NCBI GenBank assembly: GCA_958422185.1
Contig: CATZNW010000026.1
Coordinates: 1 to 40,567, forward strand
Reading direction: 5' to 3'
Length of the DNA: 40,567 bases
Origin: an uncultured Clostridium sp.
GTDB lineage: Bacteria > Bacillota > Clostridia > Oscillospirales > Acutalibacteraceae
In this document: piece by piece, positions 23,654-31,813 of the stretch
Layout: every line of letters starts with the position of its first letter
Position numbering within the stretch: the first letter of the stretch is position 1
Position numbers and translations under genes: made by a program
The notes under the pieces: model-generated
Seen by the model: the letters and a program-made list of their open reading frames with translations, nothing else
Told to the model about the DNA's origin: nothing
Database searches by the model: none

Positions 23654-24085
23654 TTAAAATGGTAAATCGTCATCATCATCAACAATTTCCTCAAAATCGC
23701 TGTTGTCCGCCGAGGCATAGCTGGGAGCGGGCTGACTGTATACCGGATTTGCGGAGCCGCTTTCGGCTTTTGAACCGCAAAAGGAAACATTGTTTGCAAC
23801 AACCTGAAAAGATTTTCTTTTGTTGCCGTCCCTGTCCGTATAATTATCCGTCTGGATCGAGCCCTCTATCGCAATCATTGAGCCTTTGCGGAAATAACGG
23901 GAAACAAATTCGGCCGTTTGACGCCAAGCTGTAACATCAATGAAATCCGTTTTTCTTTCTTCGCCTGATTTCTGATAATTTCTGTCGCACGCAACCTGAA
24001 AACGAACGACTGAAACGCCGCTTGGTGTGGTGCGAAGCTCGGGATCAAATGTTAACCTGCCCATAATTACTACGGAATTAATCAT
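23654..24085 (-). CDS. ssb: single-stranded DNA-binding protein
   Basis: Homotetrameric protein that coats single-stranded DNA in replication, repair and recombination. 143 residues. The OB fold covers 1-108 (MINSVVIMGRLTFDPELR onward). A short Gly/Ser/Pro linker follows, and the acidic tip DFEEIVDDDDDLPF recruits partner proteins. It overlaps rpsF by 4 bp. Confidence 0.97.
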   Translation of the reverse strand: MINSVVIMGRLTFDPELRTTPSGVSVVRFQVACDRNYQKSGEERKTDFIDVTAWRQTAEFVSRYFRKGSMIAIEGSIQTDNYTDRDGNKRKSFQVVANNVSFCGSKAESGSANPVYSQPAPSYASADNSDFEEIVDDDDDLPF

Positions 24086-24396
24086 TTTGCCTCCTCTGAA
24101 TCTGCATCCTCGCTTTTAGCGACAATGAGTGAACGAAGCACGCCGTCCGTAATATTGATAACACGGTCCAGCTCTGCGGGGAAGCTCTCCTCACATTCAA
24201 ACTGAGCAACAATGTAATAACCCTCTGTTTCATAGTTGATAGGATAAGCAAGCTTACGTTTGCCCCATTCCTCAACTTCGCCGAGAGTGCCATTAGCCTT
24301 GATAAGCTCCAAGAACTTTGATTTGAGAGTTTCTACCGCTTCTTCGCCCTTTGAAAGTGAGAAAACCAATACAAGCTCATACTTTTTTAATGCCAT
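24082..24396 (-). CDS. rpsF: 30S ribosomal protein S6
   Basis: 104 residues, binds S18 on the small-subunit platform. It opens ALKKYELVLVFS and has the family's WGKRKLAYPINYETEGYYIVAQFE core. First gene of rpsF-ssb-rpsR. A consensus promoter and a structured leader precede it, and AGGAGGTG is the ribosome binding site. Confidence 0.97.
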   Translation of the reverse strand: MALKKYELVLVFSLSKGEEAVETLKSKFLELIKANGTLGEVEEWGKRKLAYPINYETEGYYIVAQFECEESFPAELDRVINITDGVLRSLIVAKSEDADSEEAK

Positions 24397-24423
24397 TCTT
24401 TAGCACCTCCTTCTGGACTTTTG

Positions 24424-24443
24424 GCCCGGCATTGCATCCGGGC
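24424..24443 (-). promoter_or_regulatory. rpsF leader hairpin, candidate S6:S18 binding element
   Basis: GCCCGG (24424-24429) pairs with CCGGGC (24438-24443) in the 80-nt leader, just upstream of the rpsF ribosome binding site. Many bacteria have an rpsF leader bound by the S6:S18 complex for autoregulation; the position fits, but I cannot verify the consensus by eye. Confidence 0.4.
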
Positions 24444-24476
24444 AAGGATAGCCGCCTTTTTCAAGGTAGCGTTGGT

Positions 24477-24505
24477 ATTATAGCAAAGAAACTCTGCTCT
24501 GTCAA
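24477..24505 (-). promoter_or_regulatory. consensus promoter of rpsF-ssb-rpsR
   Basis: Leftward TTGACA (24505-24500), exactly 17 bp, TATAAT (24482-24477): a perfect sigma-A promoter. The region from here to the MATE gene (24506-24693) holds no credible gene. Confidence 0.9.
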
Positions 24506-24661
24506 GCAAAAGATCACAGAGCGGTAAAACCGGGGCTGTGATCCCTTGCAGTACTGTATATCATTTCCGTCTGATATTCAGAATCTATTCTTTTGCCGCA
24601 GCGATCTCTTTCTGGCGGTCATTATAAATGATCTCCGGCCCACCGGCAGCGGAATGATAAA

Positions 24662-24682
24662 GCCGTAAATTTGTTTTACGGC
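24662..24682 (-). terminator. terminator of the MATE gene
   Basis: GCCGTAAA/TTTACGGC stem (24662-24669 with 24675-24682) followed leftward by TTTATC. Confidence 0.65.
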
Positions 24683-24693
24683 GCGCAAACTTT

Positions 24694-26085
24694 TTACCGG
24701 TTATGTTCAGAATCCGGCTGTGAGACGGATCTTAAGACTTTTTTAAACAGCACGCTGAAAAGTATTGCAGTAAACGTTACGGCTATAAAATCCGCAACAG
24801 GTTCCGCCATATAAACCGCCATAGTCTTATCACGGGTAAAGATCACCGGCATGATATAGATCAACGGTATCAGCAGCACAAATTTGCGCACAACGGCAAC
24901 CGTGATAGACGCTTTTGCATTTCCTATGGCAACAAATGTTGACTGGCACGCCATTTGGATGCCGAAGAGCAACGCGCACGCCATATAGATGCGAAGGGCG
25001 TTTTTGGTAAATTCCATAAGATCCGCCTCAGATGTAAACATTGCGGCGAAGGCCCCGGGGAAAAGCATAACTGCAAGCCACAGGATAACGGCGTAGCAAA
25101 GATCCGTTATCAGGAGAAGCTTAAAAGCAGATCTCACGCGCTGCGCGTTTTTTGCGCCGTAATTATAGCTGATGATCGGCTGCGCTCCCTGCCCCAGACC
25201 CTGAAGAGGCAGCATGGCAAACTGCATAACGCTGGTTAAAATCGTCATAGCGCCGACCGCCGTATCACCGCCGTATTTTAAAAGGGAGGAATTAAAACAT
25301 ACTGAGATCGCGCTCTCGCTTGCCTGCATTACAAAATTTGAAAGACCCAGCGCAAGGGCCGGCATAATGATATTGGCGCGCAGCGGCATATATTTTGCCC
25401 TGATCCTAAGATCCGTTTTTTTACCGAAAAGAAACGCCAGAACCCATGCGCAGGAAACGGCCTGTGAAATTATGGTTGCAAGGGCCGCGCCTTCTACATC
25501 CATATCCAATCCAAAAATAAAGATCGGATCCAGAATAATATTGGCAACAGCGCCTATGAGCACGGAAAGCATACCGGTTTTGGCAAAGCCCTGTGCCGTG
25601 ATAAACATATTCATACCGAGAGTCAGCTGAACGAAAACAGTGCCCGCGGCATATATATTCATGTAATCAACGGCATATTCTATCGTGTTTTCACTTGCAC
25701 CGAACGCAAGAAGAAGCGGTCTGTTGAATGCAAGGAGCAAAACAGTCAGAATGACCGAAATAATGATCTGCACAACAAAACAGTTTCCCAGCGTTCTCTC
25801 AGCGGATTCCCTGTCACCCCTGCCCATATAAATAGAAGAGCGCGGCGCGCCGCCGTAGCCCACAAGCGCGGCAAACGCGGACACCACCATGATCAGCGGC
25901 ATACACACGCCCACTCCGGTAAGCGCGTTTGCCCCTATATCCGGAATATGGCCTATGTAAATCCTGTCCACAATATTATAAAGCATATTTATAAGCTGCG
26001 CCGTAACGGTAGGTACGGCAAGCTTGAACAAGAGCTTGCCCACAGGGGCTGTTGCAAGCATCTCGTTATTATCGTTACTATTCAA
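24694..26085 (-). CDS. MATE-family efflux transporter
   Basis: Cation-driven multidrug or metabolite exporter with about 12 membrane helices, 463 residues. The start of helix 1 (VGKLLFKLAVPTVTAQLINMLYNIVDRIYIGH) and the G-A-P/GRGD loop after helix 2 are typical of clostridial MATE proteins of the DinF/NorM-like group. The substrate cannot be told. The TTG at 26085 has AGAGG nine bases upstream; an ATG eight codons later is the alternative start. An 18-bp inverted repeat lies 23 bp before it. Confidence 0.9.
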   Translation of the reverse strand: MNSNDNNEMLATAPVGKLLFKLAVPTVTAQLINMLYNIVDRIYIGHIPDIGANALTGVGVCMPLIMVVSAFAALVGYGGAPRSSIYMGRGDRESAERTLGNCFVVQIIISVILTVLLLAFNRPLLLAFGASENTIEYAVDYMNIYAAGTVFVQLTLGMNMFITAQGFAKTGMLSVLIGAVANIILDPIFIFGLDMDVEGAALATIISQAVSCAWVLAFLFGKKTDLRIRAKYMPLRANIIMPALALGLSNFVMQASESAISVCFNSSLLKYGGDTAVGAMTILTSVMQFAMLPLQGLGQGAQPIISYNYGAKNAQRVRSAFKLLLITDLCYAVILWLAVMLFPGAFAAMFTSEADLMEFTKNALRIYMACALLFGIQMACQSTFVAIGNAKASITVAVVRKFVLLIPLIYIMPVIFTRDKTMAVYMAEPVADFIAVTFTAILFSVLFKKVLRSVSQPDSEHNR

Positions 26086-26107
26086 GATCGTTCGCCTCTT
26101 TCAGACT

Positions 26108-26125
26108 CTGTAAATACGCTTACAG
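26108..26125. promoter_or_regulatory. inverted repeat before the MATE gene
   Basis: CTGTAA-N6-TTACAG, a perfect 6+6 repeat placed 23 bp before the MATE start, between it and the pduL terminator. Candidate operator. Confidence 0.35.
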
Positions 26126-26139
26126 AAGGATCAAACCTG

Positions 26140-26167
26140 AAAACGCCCCGCCTTTCATGGCAGGGCG
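26140..26167 (-). terminator. terminator of pduL
   Basis: Leftward CGCCC-GCC stem with one mismatch (26144-26167), six-base loop, then TTTTCAGG. Confidence 0.7.
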
Positions 26168-26187
26168 CAGGTATAATGGTTTTCGTT

Positions 26188-26769
26188 TTATTTGATTATT
26201 TTTCCTATGGTATTCGGCGCCATTCCGGCGGCATTGGCCTCATCCGTATCAATATGCATCGCCCACGCGGATGTTTCCGTAACGCGCACTACCACGTCTC
26301 CGAAGACCAGCTTTCTCTCATTTGAAGTGGGTATCTCGACCGAAACGATCTGTCCGTTTGTGAGGCCTTCTCTTTCAGCGTCCTCAGGGGTAGCATGGAT
26401 ATGGCGCTTTGCCGCGATAACGCCCTCCTCAACATCGATCTCACCTTTGGGGCCTATGATCTTGCAGGCGCCTGCGCCATCCAAATGGCCGCTCTCACGA
26501 ACAGGCGCATTGACCCCTATTGACCGCGCGTCCGTAAGGGAAAGCTCTATCTGCGTATAAGGTCTGAGCGGACCGAGGATAGTGACATGCGGGAACTCAC
26601 CTTTCGGCCCGATAACCCGCACCTTTTCTTCTGACGCGAACTGGCCCGGCTGGGAAAGAGCCTTTTTAAAAGTAAGCTCGCTGCCCTCCCCGAAAAGGAT
26701 ATCCATATCCTCTCTTGTAAGATGAACATGGCGGGCTGATATTTCTACAACAACTTCGTTATTTTGCAT
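26188..26769 (-). CDS. pduL: PduL-type phosphate acyltransferase
   Basis: Interconverts acyl-CoA (acetyl or propanoyl) and acyl phosphate, allowing ATP formation with an acyl kinase. The 193-residue product has SARHVHL with the zinc ligands His14 and His16, LSQPGQFA, the phosphate-binding PVRESG (Arg91), KRHIH (His123, His125) and MHIDTDEAN near the end. There is no N-terminal encapsulation peptide, so it is probably cytosolic, a replacement for Pta rather than a microcompartment enzyme. It is alone, with its own promoter and terminator. AAGGAG precedes the ATG. Confidence 0.93.
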   Translation of the reverse strand: MQNNEVVVEISARHVHLTREDMDILFGEGSELTFKKALSQPGQFASEEKVRVIGPKGEFPHVTILGPLRPYTQIELSLTDARSIGVNAPVRESGHLDGAGACKIIGPKGEIDVEEGVIAAKRHIHATPEDAEREGLTNGQIVSVEIPTSNERKLVFGDVVVRVTETSAWAMHIDTDEANAAGMAPNTIGKIIK

Positions 26770-26808
26770 GATCTGACTCCTTGGTTGCTAAATTTTGTTT
26801 TCAACTTT

Positions 26809-26837
26809 ATTTTATACCTCTTTTTATTGTTTTTCAA
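26809..26837 (-). promoter_or_regulatory. pduL promoter
   Basis: Leftward TTGAAA (26837-26832), 17 bp, TAAAAT (26814-26809). Its -35 touches that of the divergent udg promoter. Confidence 0.65.
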
Positions 26838-26855
26838 TAGCAAATTTGATATAAT
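26827..26855 (+). promoter_or_regulatory. udg promoter
   Basis: TTGTTT (26827-26832), 17 bp, TATAAT (26850-26855). The -35 overlaps the pduL -35 by one base. Confidence 0.5.
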
Positions 26856-26871
26856 CAAACGGGTGATGAAA

Positions 26872-27435
26872 ATGACGCTTGACGAACTTGAAAAAATGTG
26901 TAAAGACTGCAGCAGATGCCGGCTTTGCGAGGGCAGGACGAATCTTGTATTCGGCGAGGGAAACAAAAACGCCGATATAATGCTTATAGGCGAAGGCCCC
27001 GGTGAAAACGAGGATCTGCAGGGCAGGCCGTTCGTTGGAAGGAGCGGCCAGCTGCTTGATAAATTCCTTGCGGCAGTTGATCTTTCAAGAGAAAAAAACG
27101 TTTACATTGCAAACATGGTAAAATGCCGGCCTCCAAAAAACAGGGATCCCAAACCCGAAGAACAGGATACCTGCATTTTATGGCTGAGAGAGCAGTTTAA
27201 GATCATACGACCGAAGATCATAGTCTGCGTAGGAAGGATATCCGCCCAGAAACTGATAGACCCTAATTTCAGAGTAACTAAGGAACACGGCGTTTTCATT
27301 GAAAAAAACGGCGTGCTGATGATGGGCACATTTCACCCCGCCGCTATCCTGAGAAATCCGAACAACAAAGAACTTGCTTTTCAGGACTGGCTCTTGCTTA
27401 GGGATAAAATAAAAGAACTTAATTTAAATATATAA
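26872..27435 (+). CDS. udgA: uracil-DNA glycosylase, family 4 (iron-sulfur type)
   Basis: Excises uracil from DNA in base excision repair. 187 residues from the ATG at 26872, which has GGGTGA upstream; an ATG two codons earlier is possible. The cluster cysteines lie in CSRC (Cys13, Cys16), MVKCRPP and EQDTC. Active-site motif A is GEGPGENED and motif B is HPAA near the C terminus. The PFVGRSGQLLDK block is typical of the family. A weaker promoter lies upstream, and a hairpin follows the stop. Confidence 0.93.
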   Translation: MTLDELEKMCKDCSRCRLCEGRTNLVFGEGNKNADIMLIGEGPGENEDLQGRPFVGRSGQLLDKFLAAVDLSREKNVYIANMVKCRPPKNRDPKPEEQDTCILWLREQFKIIRPKIIVCVGRISAQKLIDPNFRVTKEHGVFIEKNGVLMMGTFHPAAILRNPNNKELAFQDWLLLRDKIKELNLNI

Positions 27436-27441
27436 AAATTC

Positions 27442-27475
27442 CCCGCCCGAAAACCGATTCGAGCGGGTCTTATTA
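27442..27475 (+). terminator. hairpin terminator after udg
   Basis: CCCGC-CGAA pairs with TTCG-GCGGG (27442-27467) with a symmetric one-base bulge. TCTTATTAT follows. It can work for both directions. Confidence 0.6.
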
Positions 27476-27542
27476 TGCTGATGCAATACTGTAAAGGCAG
27501 CCTGCAGGCGGATACTTCCCGCCCGGGAAATTCCTTTTAAAT

Positions 27543-28232
27543 TCATTCCGTTTTGCCCATCACGGTAAGCGGATCTACAGCTTCTCCGTCCAGCCTGGTT
27601 TCAAAATGAAGATGGCTTTCAAGGCCGGTTTCAAACGGAACGGTGCCCAGCGTGCCTATCTCCTGCCCTATCTCTACCGTGCTTCCCGTTTTTACGCTTA
27701 CGCCGTCCAGACCGCTGTATTTTGCTACAAGCTTTCCGCCGTGGTCTATCTCGACCGTCATACCAAGCAGTGCGTCATTATAAACATTCAGAACGATGCC
27801 GTCATTTATTGCTTTAACGCTGTCTCCCGCTGCGCCCTTGAAATCAACGGCCGTGTGGCTTCTGTAATCTCCCATCGTATCGTTCTTTATGAGCTCTTCG
27901 GAATAGCCCTGAAGGACGGACTCGGAGACAGGATATTCATAAAAGCTTTTATATGGCGTGTTCTTATCGCTTTGCACCATGGAGGTGGATTCCTCTTTTG
28001 CAGTCGTCGTTTCCGTTGCGGGTGCAGCTGTGGAAGGAGCAGTTGTTTCCTCAACAGTCACCGCACGCTGAACGGCAGTAGTATCAGCAATCGTGGTCGG
28101 TTCATTTACATCTTCCGTGCCGCTTGTTGAAAAATAGACGATCACGCCTACGGCGATGATTGAAACACACACCACGGTGAAAAGTATTTTCAGATTTTTG
28201 CCCGGATTTTTAGATTTTGATTGTGTAGACAT
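27543..28232 (-). CDS. M23 (LytM) metallopeptidase-domain protein, SpoIIQ-like
   Basis: Membrane-anchored protein of 229 residues. One helix is at 14-34, a Thr/Ala/Glu-rich linker at 43-90 and a LytM domain at 95-222. The zinc and catalytic residues are all kept: His126, Asp130, His164, His207 and His209 (SHLHFE). The segment PVSESVLQGYSEEL before the domain and the overall layout resemble SpoIIQ, the forespore partner of SpoIIIAH in engulfment. A vegetative M23 hydrolase remains possible because spoIID is not adjacent. The ATG at 28232 uses GAGGTG, which lies inside the terminator stem downstream of mfd. A TTCCCG-CC-CGGGAA palindrome follows the gene (27516-27529). Confidence 0.75.
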   Translation of the reverse strand: MSTQSKSKNPGKNLKILFTVVCVSIIAVGVIVYFSTSGTEDVNEPTTIADTTAVQRAVTVEETTAPSTAAPATETTTAKEESTSMVQSDKNTPYKSFYEYPVSESVLQGYSEELIKNDTMGDYRSHTAVDFKGAAGDSVKAINDGIVLNVYNDALLGMTVEIDHGGKLVAKYSGLDGVSVKTGSTVEIGQEIGTLGTVPFETGLESHLHFETRLDGEAVDPLTVMGKTE

Positions 28233-28273
28233 AAAAAACACCTCAAGAGCATTATGCCCCCGAGGTGTTTTTT
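28233..28273 (-). terminator. mfd terminator that contains the next gene's ribosome binding site
   Basis: Leftward, AAAAAACACCTC (28273-28262) pairs with GAGGTGTTTTTT (28244-28233) around a 17-nt loop. The 3' arm is also the ribosome binding site of the M23 gene and its T run touches the ATG at 28232. A forespore-type -10 match (GGGCATAAT, 28259-28251) lies in the loop. Confidence 0.8.
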
Positions 28274-28284
28274 TATTCAGCAAT

Positions 28285-31200
28285 TCAGGCGTTTTCGCCG
28301 TTTTCATTTTTTTGCGCAAATTCATTTTTTGCGCTGGTTATGATCTCTATGCTGTTTTTAACTGTTTCAAGCACGTCTTCCTGCCCCTGCCTAACGGATA
28401 TATAAGGTTTTTTGGAGGCGGAAAGCATAACGCGCCCTTTCATTTTTTTATTCATTTCAACGGCATAACGCACATCGGGCTGCGCCATATAAAGCAGCAC
28501 GGCGCCGTTCCGCTGCGAAATCTCATAGATACCGGCTGCAGCAGCGGAATTCCTTAAAAGCGAGATCTGGAGCAGACCGTTGATCGACGCCGGTGGATTG
28601 CCGAATCTGTCTCTCAGTTCGTCAAGAACATCGTTTGCGTCCGCATCTGTGCGCACGGCGGCAATTCGTTTATACATGGAAAGCCTCTGCGGTGTTGAAC
28701 GTATATAACTTTCTGGTATATGCGCCTCAACAGGCAGGTCGATAAGACATTCCGGCTCTTCCCCGCCCTCTTTGATCTCGCCTTTTTCCTCTGCAACCGC
28801 CTCGCCAAGCAGCTTAAGATACATATCATAACCAACCGCTTCCATATGCCCGTGCTGCCTGTTTCCGAGAAGCGAACCGGCTCCGCGTATCTCAAGATCC
28901 CGCATGGCGATCTTAAATCCTGATCCGAACTCGGTATATTCTCTTATCGCTTCCAGGCGTTTCTGCGCGATCTCCGTAAGTTCCTTTCCGCGCGTAAACG
29001 TAAAATACGCATATGCGCGGCGCGAGCTTCTGCCTACTCTGCCTCTTATCTGATGCAGCTGGGCAAGGCCCAGTCTGTCCGCATTTTCTATGATCAGAGT
29101 ATTAACGTTTGAAACATCCACACCCGTTTCTATAATGGTGGTACATACAAGTATATCCACCTCACCGTTTACAACCTTTGCCCATATATCAGAAAGCTGT
29201 TCCTGCGTCATTCTGCCGTGCGCCACCGCTACGTTTGCATCCGGAAGCGCTCTTTTGATCCTTGCTGCGGCGCCCTCTATCGAATCTATATTATTATGCA
29301 GATAGTAGCACTGTCCGCCGCGCTCAAGCTCGCGCGCCATAGCCTCTGCAAGAATATCAAAATCATATTCCATAACATAAGTCTGAACGGGATAACGGTC
29401 CGCCGGCGCTTCCTCAATAACGCTCATATCCCGTATTCCGCTCAGAGCCATGTTGAGCGTTCTGGGGATCGGAGTGGCGGAAAGAGTGAGCACATCCACA
29501 CGAGGAAATTTCTGCTTTAATTTTTCCTTTTGGGCAACACCGAAACGCTGCTCCTCATCAACTATAAGCAAGCCCAGATCACGGAACCGGATATCCTTGC
29601 TGATCATTCTGTGTGTGCCTATCAGAAAATCCACATTTCCGGCTTCAAGCCCTTTTAGAACGTCCCTTTGCTTTTGTGCCGGAACAAAACGTGAGAGCAT
29701 CTCTATTGTAACGGGAAAAGCTTCCATCCTTTCACGCGCCGTATTGAAATGCTGCATTGCAAGCACTGTTGTGGGCACAAGCAAAGCGCACTGCTTGCCC
29801 TCCGTTATACATTTGAAAGCCGCTCTGAGCGCAACCTCCGTTTTGCCGAAACCGACATCGCCGCAAAGCAGGCGCTCCATAGGCACCGGGCGCTCCATAT
29901 CGCGCTTGATCTCCTCGGTGCACCTAAGCTGGTCATCCGTTTCCTCATAGGCAAAGCGCAGTTCAAAGTCACGCTGAAAATCCGTATCCTCCGAAAAAGC
30001 GTAGCCTTTTGTGCTCATCCGTTTTGCATAAAGAGCAATAAGCTCCTTTGCCATATCCTTTACGGATTCACGCACCCTGGCTTTTGTCTTTTTCCATTCC
30101 CCGCCGCCCAAACGGTTTACCTTAACATTCGCATGATCTCCCGGCCCTATATATTTTGATACAAGATCAAGCTGGGTAACTGGCACATAAAGCGCGTCTC
30201 CTTTTGCATAGGATATCTTTATATAATCTTTTTTGACCTTGTTCATCTCGAGCGCCTGAATGCCCTCAAAAACACCGATGCCGTGCACATTGTGAACGAT
30301 ATAATCGCCCACGCTGAGTTCATCAAGCGAGTGGATTGCATTTTTTGCGCTGACTTTTCTTTTTTTATTCTGCTTGATCTGCGTCTTTGTATGCGTGATC
30401 AGGGCGAATTTTATATCTGCGATCCTGAAGCCCGCAGTCATTGCGCCGGTCGTTACCGTCACCGCGCCGTTTTGAAATTCAGAAGGGAATCCGTCCGCAT
30501 AAACGGCAAAAATGCCGTCGTCATTCAAATCGTTTGCGAGGGCGCGCGCGCTTCTTGTTGTTCCGGCCATGATACAGACCGTGTAATTGTTTTTAACGAG
30601 CGGTTTTATCTCCTCTTCCAGCTCTCCTGTTTTGCCGCTCCACCGATTGAAGCTCTGTGTGGTGAAATCCGCAAGACAAGAGACAGGAGTATCAAAAGAC
30701 CCCCTTGGTAAAGAATCAAGATAGACCGCCCCGTATTCACCGTAGAACGATCTCAGTTCCTCAAAATCAAGGCAGAATTTATCAAGTCCCTTGCACAGAG
30801 TAAGATCCTCCAGCGAATATTTTATTCGTTCGCGCCACAGCCTGTCGGAATTCTGAGATCTTTCCCTGACCTTTGCGCTTTCGCAAACGAACAGAGAACA
30901 GCCGGCACCGAAGTAATCAAAAATCCCGTTGGACTTATAAGCAAGCGGCAAATATCGGTCACAGCAGGCGGGCTGAACGCCGTTTCTTAAATTTTCAGCG
31001 TCCGAATTCAGCCATTCGCGCGCTTTGATCGCCTTGCCGCGAAGAGACGAGGCAAGCATATCAATACTTTTTGCAAATTTTTCATTGGATTCAAACAAAA
31101 CTTCCGTTGCCGGTATAATTTCGATCTCCGTGATCCTGCCCGTACGCCGCTGGGAGACGGGATCAAAGGTTGAGATCGTATCGACCGTATCTCCCCAGAA

Positions 31201-31767
31201 TTCAATTCTGACCGGCTCACTGTTTCCCGGAGGGAAGATATCTGCAATGCCGCCGCGCAGGGCGAACTGCGAAACGCCGTCCACCTGTTCATACCGGCTG
31301 TAACCTGCGTAAACGAGCTTATCCGCAAGCTGAGTCAGGCTCACGGTATCTCCCGTTTTTATTTTAAGGGTGCGCTTTTTTAACTCCTCCGGCGGCATGG
31401 TAAACTGGCAGGCCGCATTGACGGAGCATACCGCAGCGGTAAATCCGCCCCCGAGGATCTTGGAAAGAACGCCGAGGCGTATATGCTCAAACTCGTGAGA
31501 AACGCCGGCTACCTGTTCAAATATAAGCTCGCGTGAAGGATACAATATTACACCGCTCTGAAGGGCGGACAGATTTTCACACATTCTTACGGCAGACGCC
31601 TCATCCGGCATAATAACGAGCGCTTTGCCGCCGTCCACCTGCATCAGAGAGTGTATAAGCGGGGCTTTAACCGCGTCTGCCGCGCCGAGCGCACCCTTAG
31701 CGCCTTTTGCCCCGGCAAGGCGGTTAAACTCCCCGCTTTTTTTAAATATTTCCGAAATACAAGACAT
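28285..31767 (-). CDS. mfd: transcription-repair coupling factor Mfd
   Basis: ATP-dependent translocase that removes stalled RNA polymerase at DNA lesions and recruits UvrA. 1160 residues, full length. It has a UvrB-like N-terminal module (to about 330) and the polymerase-interacting Tudor-like domain (about 480-560, DYIVHNVHGIGVFEG). The RecG-like motor has Walker A GDVGFGKT (636-643), DEEQRFGV, SATPIPRTLNMAL and HGRM. The C-terminal TRCF domain is intact. It lies 46 bp after pth, the usual pth-mfd order. The ATG at 31767 has only a weak AAGAA-type ribosome binding site. Confidence 0.97.
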   Translation of the reverse strand: MSCISEIFKKSGEFNRLAGAKGAKGALGAADAVKAPLIHSLMQVDGGKALVIMPDEASAVRMCENLSALQSGVILYPSRELIFEQVAGVSHEFEHIRLGVLSKILGGGFTAAVCSVNAACQFTMPPEELKKRTLKIKTGDTVSLTQLADKLVYAGYSRYEQVDGVSQFALRGGIADIFPPGNSEPVRIEFWGDTVDTISTFDPVSQRRTGRITEIEIIPATEVLFESNEKFAKSIDMLASSLRGKAIKAREWLNSDAENLRNGVQPACCDRYLPLAYKSNGIFDYFGAGCSLFVCESAKVRERSQNSDRLWRERIKYSLEDLTLCKGLDKFCLDFEELRSFYGEYGAVYLDSLPRGSFDTPVSCLADFTTQSFNRWSGKTGELEEEIKPLVKNNYTVCIMAGTTRSARALANDLNDDGIFAVYADGFPSEFQNGAVTVTTGAMTAGFRIADIKFALITHTKTQIKQNKKRKVSAKNAIHSLDELSVGDYIVHNVHGIGVFEGIQALEMNKVKKDYIKISYAKGDALYVPVTQLDLVSKYIGPGDHANVKVNRLGGGEWKKTKARVRESVKDMAKELIALYAKRMSTKGYAFSEDTDFQRDFELRFAYEETDDQLRCTEEIKRDMERPVPMERLLCGDVGFGKTEVALRAAFKCITEGKQCALLVPTTVLAMQHFNTARERMEAFPVTIEMLSRFVPAQKQRDVLKGLEAGNVDFLIGTHRMISKDIRFRDLGLLIVDEEQRFGVAQKEKLKQKFPRVDVLTLSATPIPRTLNMALSGIRDMSVIEEAPADRYPVQTYVMEYDFDILAEAMARELERGGQCYYLHNNIDSIEGAAARIKRALPDANVAVAHGRMTQEQLSDIWAKVVNGEVDILVCTTIIETGVDVSNVNTLIIENADRLGLAQLHQIRGRVGRSSRRAYAYFTFTRGKELTEIAQKRLEAIREYTEFGSGFKIAMRDLEIRGAGSLLGNRQHGHMEAVGYDMYLKLLGEAVAEEKGEIKEGGEEPECLIDLPVEAHIPESYIRSTPQRLSMYKRIAAVRTDADANDVLDELRDRFGNPPASINGLLQISLLRNSAAAAGIYEISQRNGAVLLYMAQPDVRYAVEMNKKMKGRVMLSASKKPYISVRQGQEDVLETVKNSIEIITSAKNEFAQKNENGENA

Positions 31768-31813
31768 AATATCAGTTCTTTCTAAACTAAAGAGAAAAAG
31801 CCTTTTATTGATC

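Noticed and set aside
24600..24680. Short leftward protein-like stretch (LYHSAAGGPEIIYNDRQ) after the MATE gene
   Set aside because: About 26 codons without a start or ribosome binding site, and it runs through the MATE terminator; not enough to call a gene.
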